Shown here in pieces: positions 32,905 to 36,725 of a stretch of DNA of 36,725 nucleotides (position 1 is the first letter of the stretch; every line of letters starts with the position of its first letter). The stretch covers positions 1-36,725 of the forward strand of contig JBJKSO010000093.1 in assembly GCA_046703825.1 (NCBI GenBank), in the 5' to 3' direction. Position numbers and translations under genes: made by a program. The notes below the pieces were generated by a model that saw nothing but the letters and a program-made list of their open reading frames with translations, searched no databases and was not told the origin of the DNA. Origin of the DNA: JBJKSO01 sp046703825. GTDB taxonomy: Bacteria > Chloroflexota > Dormibacteria > Aeolococcales > Bog-877.

Positions 32905-32910
32905 ACTAAA
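32905..32910 (-). promoter_or_regulatory. -10 box of a leaderless promoter for pncB
   Basis: Read on the minus strand this is TTTAGT, 7 bases before the ATG at 32897. Confidence 0.45.
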
Positions 32911-32949
32911 CCGCAAAGGGGCGTGGGTCTGCACGTGATCGGGCGAGCA

Positions 32950-32955
32950 TAGTAT
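32950..32955 (+). promoter_or_regulatory. -10 box of a leaderless promoter for meaB
   Basis: TAGTAT ends 8 bases before the ATG at 32964, with no ribosome site between. Confidence 0.55.
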
Positions 32956-32963
32956 TGGCCCAG

Positions 32964-33959
32964 ATGGATCTCGACGCTCTGGTGAGCGGGGACACCCGCG
33001 CCCTGGCCCGGGCCCTCTCCGCCCTCGAGGCTCGCAGCCCCGGAGCCAACCAGCTGGCCCAGGAGGTCTGGCGCCGGCGTCGCCAGCCTGCGGAGGGCGC
33101 AACCCACATCGTCGGTCTCACCGGACCTCCGGGGGCGGGCAAGAGCACCCTGGTCGACAGCCTCATCGAGCTCTGGCGCGGCGAGGACCGGCGGGTGGCG
33201 GTGCTGGCGGTCGATCCCAACAGCCCCTTCACCGGCGGCGCGATCCTGGGCGACCGGGTGCGGATGCAGCGCCACGCGCTGGATCGCGGCGTCTTCATTC
33301 GCAGCATGGGCTCGCGAGGACACCTCGGGGGGGTGGCGTTGGCGACCCGGGCCGGCGTCCGCCTGCTGGACGCCCTGGGCTGGGATCTGGTCCTGGTCGA
33401 GACGGTGGGGGTGGGCCAGTCGGAGCTCGAGATCTGCGAGGTCGCCGACTCGGTGGTGGTGGTGGTGACGCCGGCCTCGGGGGACGGGGTGCAGGTGATC
33501 AAGGCCGGCATCACCGAGATCGCGGACATCTTCGCGGTCAACAAGTCGGACCTGCCCGGCGCCGACCGTGTCAGCCGCGAGCTGCGCGATCTCGCCCGGG
33601 GGGTCTCACGTGATCCTGGAAGCTGGCGGGTGGAGGTGGCCAGGACCGTGGCCACCGAGGGGCCGAGCGGTGTCGGGTCCCTGGCCGAGGCCCTGGCCCG
33701 CCACCACCTGTTTCTGCGCGACAGCGGCGAACTGGCCGAGCGCGCCCGGCGCCGGGTTAGGGACGAGGTGGTGGAGATGGTGGGCGAACGCGCCTCCGAG
33801 TTCGCCCGCGAGCAGATGCGCCAGGCAGGCGCAGAGTTGCTCGACCCGGATCCCCGACTGGCAGACCCCGAGCGGGCGGCGACCCTGGTAACCGAGCGGT
33901 TTGCCGCCAGCTGGGCCAAAATGGCTTCGCCTGCAGGTCCCCCGGGAGGAGTTGGATAG
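32964..33959 (+). CDS. meaB: MeaB/ArgK-family GTPase, mutase chaperone
   Basis: This 331-residue G3E-type P-loop GTPase loads and protects B12-dependent acyl-CoA mutases. The P-loop GPPGAGKS is at residues 54-61, followed by VLAVDPNSPFTGGAILGDRVRM (switch region, quoted in part), LVLVETVGVGQSELEI (Walker B and switch) and VNKSD for guanine recognition. ATG at 32964 is preferred to a TTG at 32955 because of the leaderless -10 box. It is immediately followed, with no spacing, by the isobutyryl-CoA-type mutase gene (TAG then ATG; GGAGGAG at 33945-33951 serves it). This places it as the partner of that mutase; it may also serve the methylmalonyl-CoA mutase. Confidence 0.92.
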   Translation: MDLDALVSGDTRALARALSALEARSPGANQLAQEVWRRRRQPAEGATHIVGLTGPPGAGKSTLVDSLIELWRGEDRRVAVLAVDPNSPFTGGAILGDRVRMQRHALDRGVFIRSMGSRGHLGGVALATRAGVRLLDALGWDLVLVETVGVGQSELEICEVADSVVVVVTPASGDGVQVIKAGITEIADIFAVNKSDLPGADRVSRELRDLARGVSRDPGSWRVEVARTVATEGPSGVGSLAEALARHHLFLRDSGELAERARRRVRDEVVEMVGERASEFAREQMRQAGAELLDPDPRLADPERAATLVTERFAASWAKMASPAGPPGGVG

Positions 33960-35645
33960 ATGTTGAAGCAAGAGCAGGCGGTTATTACCGACGAGCAAGC
34001 GCTCGAGCGCTGGGCGGAGCGATTCCGGGCGTCGCGGGCGCGCGCAGGGTCAGGGGCGTTCCTGCCCCCGCCGGAGACCCTTTCCGGCCTCCCCTTGGAG
34101 CCGCTCTACACCCCGGCCAGCCGGGCCGGGCGCGACTACGAGAAGACACTCGGCTACCCCGGCGAGTTCCCCTACACCCGCGGCGTCTACCCGTCCATGT
34201 ATCGCAGCCGCATGTTCACCATGCGCCAGTTCGCCGGGTTCGGCACTGCCCGCGAGACCAACCGGCGCTACCGCTTTCTTTTGGACGAGGGCCAGACCGG
34301 GCTGTCGGTCGCCTTTGATATGCCCACCCTGATGGGGCGGGACTCGGATGACCCTCTGGCGCTGGGCGAGGTGGGGCGCTGCGGGGTCGCCATCGACTCC
34401 CTGGAGGACATGGACCAACTGTTCGCAGGCATCGACCTGGCGCGGGTGACCACGTCGATGACCATCAACTCGCCGGCCGCGGTTCTGCTGGCGATGTACG
34501 TGGCGGTGGGGGAGCGCCAAGGGGTGCCGGCGGAACGGTTGGGCGGGACTCTGCAGAACGATATTCTCAAGGAGTACATCGCGCAGAAGGAGTACGCCTT
34601 TCCTCCCCGGCCGAGCCTGCGGCTGGTGACCGACGTGATGCGCTTCTGTGCCGACAACGTGCCCAAGTGGCATCCGATCAGCGTTTCCGGCTACCACATC
34701 CGCGAGGCGGGCTCGACCGCGGTGCAGGAGCTGGCCTTCACCCTGGCGGACGGCTTCGCCTACGTAGAAGCCGGCGTCGAAGCCGGGATGGATGTGGACC
34801 AGTTCGCCCCCAGGCTGAGCTTCTTCTTCAACAGCCATATCGACTTCTTCGAGGAGGTGGCGAAGTACCGGGCGGCGCGCCGGATCTGGGCGCGCCGGAT
34901 GCGGGAGCACTATCAGGCCAAGGACGAGCGCTCCTGGCTGATGCGGTTTCACACGCAGACCGCCGGCTGCTCTTTGACCGCGCAGCAGGTGGAGAACAAC
35001 ATCGCCCGCACCGCGCTGGAGGCGCTGGCGGCGGTGCTGGGCGGGACCCAGTCGCTGCACACCAACGCCATGGACGAGGTGCTGGCCCTGCCCACCGAGA
35101 AGGCGGCCCAGATCGCTCTGCGCACCCAGCAGATCATCGCCTACGAGACCGGCGTGACCGCGGTGATCGACCCTCTCGGCGGCTCCTACTTCGTGGAGTC
35201 CCTGACCGATCGCATGGAGCAGGCCGCGGAGGCCTACTTCGGCGAGATCGACGCCCGCGGCGGGGTGCTGGCCTGCATCGAGGACGGCTTCTTCCAGCGC
35301 GAGATCGCCGACGCCGCCTTCCGCTACCAGGAGCAGCTGGACCGGGGCGAGCGCCTGGTGGTGGGGGTCAACTCCTTCGCCGGCGAGCTGGGCGAGCCGG
35401 CCCCGCTGCTGCACATCGACCCCGCGGTGGAGCACTCGCAGGCGGAGTCGGTCCAGCAGCTCCGGGGACGGCGGGACCACGCCAGTGTCCAAAGCCGGCT
35501 CGAGGAGCTGCGCCGGGCCGCCCAGGGCGACGACAACCTGATGCTGCCGATCCTGGACTGCGTGCGTGCCCTCTGCACCGAGGGCGAGATCATGGCCTCC
35601 CTGGGGCAGGTCTTCGGCGGTTACCGGGAGTCGCCGGTCTTCTGA
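33960..35645 (+). CDS. icmA: Isobutyryl-CoA mutase-type catalytic subunit without B12 domain
   Basis: This 561-residue protein is the catalytic TIM-barrel of a B12-dependent acyl-CoA mutase. In alignment with methylmalonyl-CoA mutase, Phe91 (RQFAGFG) and Gln209 (EYIAQKEYA) replace Tyr89 and Arg207, while the catalytic His246 (SGYHIREAG) is kept, with the same spacings of 37 and 155 residues. Phe plus Gln is the pair of isobutyryl-CoA mutase, which interconverts isobutyryl-CoA and n-butyryl-CoA. No B12-binding domain is present; in Streptomyces a small separate subunit supplies it. ATG at 33960 follows meaB directly. The last 25 bases overlap the next gene on the other strand. Substrate is inferred from these residues. 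Confidence 0.85.
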   Translation: MLKQEQAVITDEQALERWAERFRASRARAGSGAFLPPPETLSGLPLEPLYTPASRAGRDYEKTLGYPGEFPYTRGVYPSMYRSRMFTMRQFAGFGTARETNRRYRFLLDEGQTGLSVAFDMPTLMGRDSDDPLALGEVGRCGVAIDSLEDMDQLFAGIDLARVTTSMTINSPAAVLLAMYVAVGERQGVPAERLGGTLQNDILKEYIAQKEYAFPPRPSLRLVTDVMRFCADNVPKWHPISVSGYHIREAGSTAVQELAFTLADGFAYVEAGVEAGMDVDQFAPRLSFFFNSHIDFFEEVAKYRAARRIWARRMREHYQAKDERSWLMRFHTQTAGCSLTAQQVENNIARTALEALAAVLGGTQSLHTNAMDEVLALPTEKAAQIALRTQQIIAYETGVTAVIDPLGGSYFVESLTDRMEQAAEAYFGEIDARGGVLACIEDGFFQREIADAAFRYQEQLDRGERLVVGVNSFAGELGEPAPLLHIDPAVEHSQAESVQQLRGRRDHASVQSRLEELRRAAQGDDNLMLPILDCVRALCTEGEIMASLGQVFGGYRESPVF

Positions 35646-36154
35646 GGGCGGCCGGAGCGCTTGGCGAACTGACGCAGCCAGGCCTCGGTGTCGCGGTGGG
35701 ACGGTGCCGGCTTCTCCGGCTCTGGCGGGGGAGGCCCTGGCTGAGCCGGGCCCAGCCAGTCCGGATCGATCCGGCCCATGAACTCGCGAGCCCCGGCGGT
35801 GGTCGCGCCCAGCCGCTGGACCAGCTCGCGCAGTTCACGATCGCTGCTCACCACCAGGACCGTTAGCCCCCGCGAGATCGAACCGCGCACCACCTCCAGG
35901 ATGCGCTCGTCTGCGCTCACCCCCGGCTCCGGGTGGAGGACGCGGACCGCCGGCAGCGGCCTCGGGCCGGGGTGGGAGGCAGGACCATCGAAGACGAAGG
36001 TCAGCTCGGCGTGCTGACCCCGGATCGCCGAGCGCGCCACCGTCGCCACCAGCAGCCGCTGCGCACCGGCGTGGTCGCGCTGCAGCAGCAGAGAGCGGGT
36101 TTTGGGCCACGCCCAGGCGATGTTGGTGCCGTCCAGGACGAGTTCGCTGTCCAT
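35621..36154 (-). CDS. NYN-domain (YacP/PIN-like) protein, probable ribonuclease
   Basis: This 177-residue protein has a NYN-type PIN-like fold: LVLDGTNIAWA at the N-terminus (first catalytic Asp and the Asn), LTFVFDGPA, SADERILEVV (second acidic pair) and VVSSDRELRELVQRLG (last Asp). These acidic residues hold the metal for RNA cleavage in the family. A Pro-rich linker and a basic tail (AWLRQFAKRSGRPQ) follow. It may act on structured RNA as YacP/Rae1-type proteins do, but sequence does not show the target. ATG at 36154 starts 6 bases after the stop of the next minus-strand gene. The 3' end overlaps the mutase gene by 25 bases. Confidence 0.75.
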   Translation of the reverse strand: MDSELVLDGTNIAWAWPKTRSLLLQRDHAGAQRLLVATVARSAIRGQHAELTFVFDGPASHPGPRPLPAVRVLHPEPGVSADERILEVVRGSISRGLTVLVVSSDRELRELVQRLGATTAGAREFMGRIDPDWLGPAQPGPPPPEPEKPAPSHRDTEAWLRQFAKRSGRPQKTGDSR

Positions 36155-36160
36155 CGAAAA

Positions 36161-36725
36161 TCAGTGTGGCGCAGTGGCCCCCGAGTCCGGCTCTACCAGC
36201 CGATCGGCCAGTCGCTCGAGTCGGCTCCGGACCGGGTCGGGCAGCGCTGCCACCATTTCGCTCGGGATGGAGCCGGCTCCCCAGCGCGCCCCGGCCAGAC
36301 CGCCCACCAGCTGGCCGGCGCTGTCCCCGGAGAGCCAGCGGGAGTTGAGCGCCTCCAGCGCCGAGGTGAAATCAGGCTCGTTCCACAGGACGGTGAGGGC
36401 GGTGGCCAGCACCGCGGCGGCGTCGTCACCCGCCGGGAGCTCGGCACCCACCTCCGGGCGTCGCAGCGAGCGCAGCACGCTGGCGGGCGACTCCTCCCGC
36501 ACCGCCTGTCCGACCCGGGCCAGCGCGGTCTCCAGATCCCAGGTCATGAGATCGCGGGCCAGCAGGCAGGCGGCGACCGACGCCTGCTGGCTGGCCCGAT
36601 CCCAATGGGTGGCTCGAGCCGACCGCAGCGCCAGCCGCTTGAGCTGCGCGCCATCGTCGCGGCAGGCGATCGCCAGCGGCAGGCCGCGTCCCAGGGGGCC
36701 GTCGCCGCTGCGGCCCGGGTTGAGC
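36161..36725 (-). CDS. ADP-ribosylglycohydrolase family protein, 5' end outside the window
   Basis: The frame is open to the window edge, leaving about 187 C-terminal residues. It reads GDGPLGRGLPLAIACRDD, then LKRLALRSARATHWDRASQQ (a typical 'S-x-x-T-H' stretch of the ADP-ribosylglycohydrolase fold) and near the end LVGGLAGARWGAGSIPSEM, the conserved 'G-A-x-x-G' region before the last helix. Such proteins remove ADP-ribose from arginine, as DraG does, or hydrolyse related ADP-ribose compounds. The metal-binding DxxD/D sites of the N-terminal part are partly missing here because that part lies beyond the window. It ends 6 bases before the start of the NYN gene and is probably co-transcribed with it. 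Confidence 0.72.
   Translation of the reverse strand, partial: LNPGRSGDGPLGRGLPLAIACRDDGAQLKRLALRSARATHWDRASQQASVAACLLARDLMTWDLETALARVGQAVREESPASVLRSLRRPEVGAELPAGDDAAAVLATALTVLWNEPDFTSALEALNSRWLSGDSAGQLVGGLAGARWGAGSIPSEMVAALPDPVRSRLERLADRLVEPDSGATAPH

Noticed and set aside
32898..33323. Upstream extension of pncB through the meaB gene
   Set aside because: The added residues are antisense to the MeaB P-loop region, and the family N-terminus begins right after ATG 32897, which has its own -10 box.
34050..35492. Long minus-strand frame opposite the isobutyryl-CoA-type mutase gene
   Set aside because: Same pattern: antisense to a strongly conserved protein and without domain motifs.

Overview
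The window is about 36.7 kb of very GC-rich chromosomal DNA (roughly 70% G+C by eye) with 40 protein-coding genes (two cut by the window edges), no RNA gene, no CRISPR array and no insertion sequence that I can see. Many starts are GTG or TTG. At least seven genes have a TAnnnT-type -10 box only 6-9 bases before the start codon, which is a leaderless arrangement. The F420-type luciferase-like oxidoreductase, lactate 2-monooxygenase-like enzyme, Mycobacterium EtfD-like membrane reductase and isobutyryl-CoA mutase suggest an aerobic, heterotrophic member of the Actinobacteriota, Chloroflexota or Dormibacterota group. This placement is an inference from gene content and style, not from a marker gene.

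Layout. (1) 1-4041: the end of an unknown gene, a stand-alone Lrp/AsnC ligand-binding domain, then a tight tdh-kbl-ECF sigma factor-membrane protein operon (threonine to glycine plus acetyl-CoA). (2) 4215-8256: an envelope cassette with a flippase-like membrane protein, DedA, a DUF2334 deacetylase-like protein, a family 2 glycosyltransferase and galU. (3) 8379-14374: accessory genes, including a PHP phosphoesterase, a frameshifted luciferase-like oxidoreductase, a lactate 2-monooxygenase-like flavoenzyme, a DinB-like protein and an LCP ligase. (4) 14560-15796: coaE with a coiled-coil protein. (5) 15839-29607: an acyl-CoA oxidation and propionate region with enoyl-CoA hydratase, an EtfD-like ETF:quinone reductase with a 58-residue membrane partner, methylmalonyl-CoA epimerase, methylmalonyl-CoA mutase catalytic subunit, propionyl-CoA carboxylase beta subunit, sucCD, two acyl-CoA dehydrogenases and a thiolase; an aquaporin sits inside it on the other strand. 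(6) 29651-36725: a methyltransferase, two GNAT acetyltransferases, pncB, meaB with an isobutyryl-CoA-type mutase, a NYN nuclease-like gene and an ADP-ribosylglycohydrolase cut by the window edge.

How they fit together. Acyl-CoA dehydrogenases pass electrons through ETF (not in the window) to the EtfD-like protein and the quinone pool. Hydratase and thiolase shorten the chain to acetyl-CoA and propionyl-CoA. Carboxylase, epimerase, mutase and SucCD take propionyl-CoA to succinyl-CoA and succinate. A second mutase, with the Phe/Gln pair typical of isobutyryl-CoA mutases and next to its MeaB-type G-protein, would link branched and straight C4 acyl-CoAs. The B12-binding subunits of both mutases, the biotin carboxylase subunit and EtfAB are absent, so they must lie elsewhere in the genome.

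The points most worth a second look are the MCM/ICM pair, the leaderless promoters (including a back-to-back pair sharing bases), a 15-codon leader peptide coupled to the thiolase, and several perfect palindromes in control regions.
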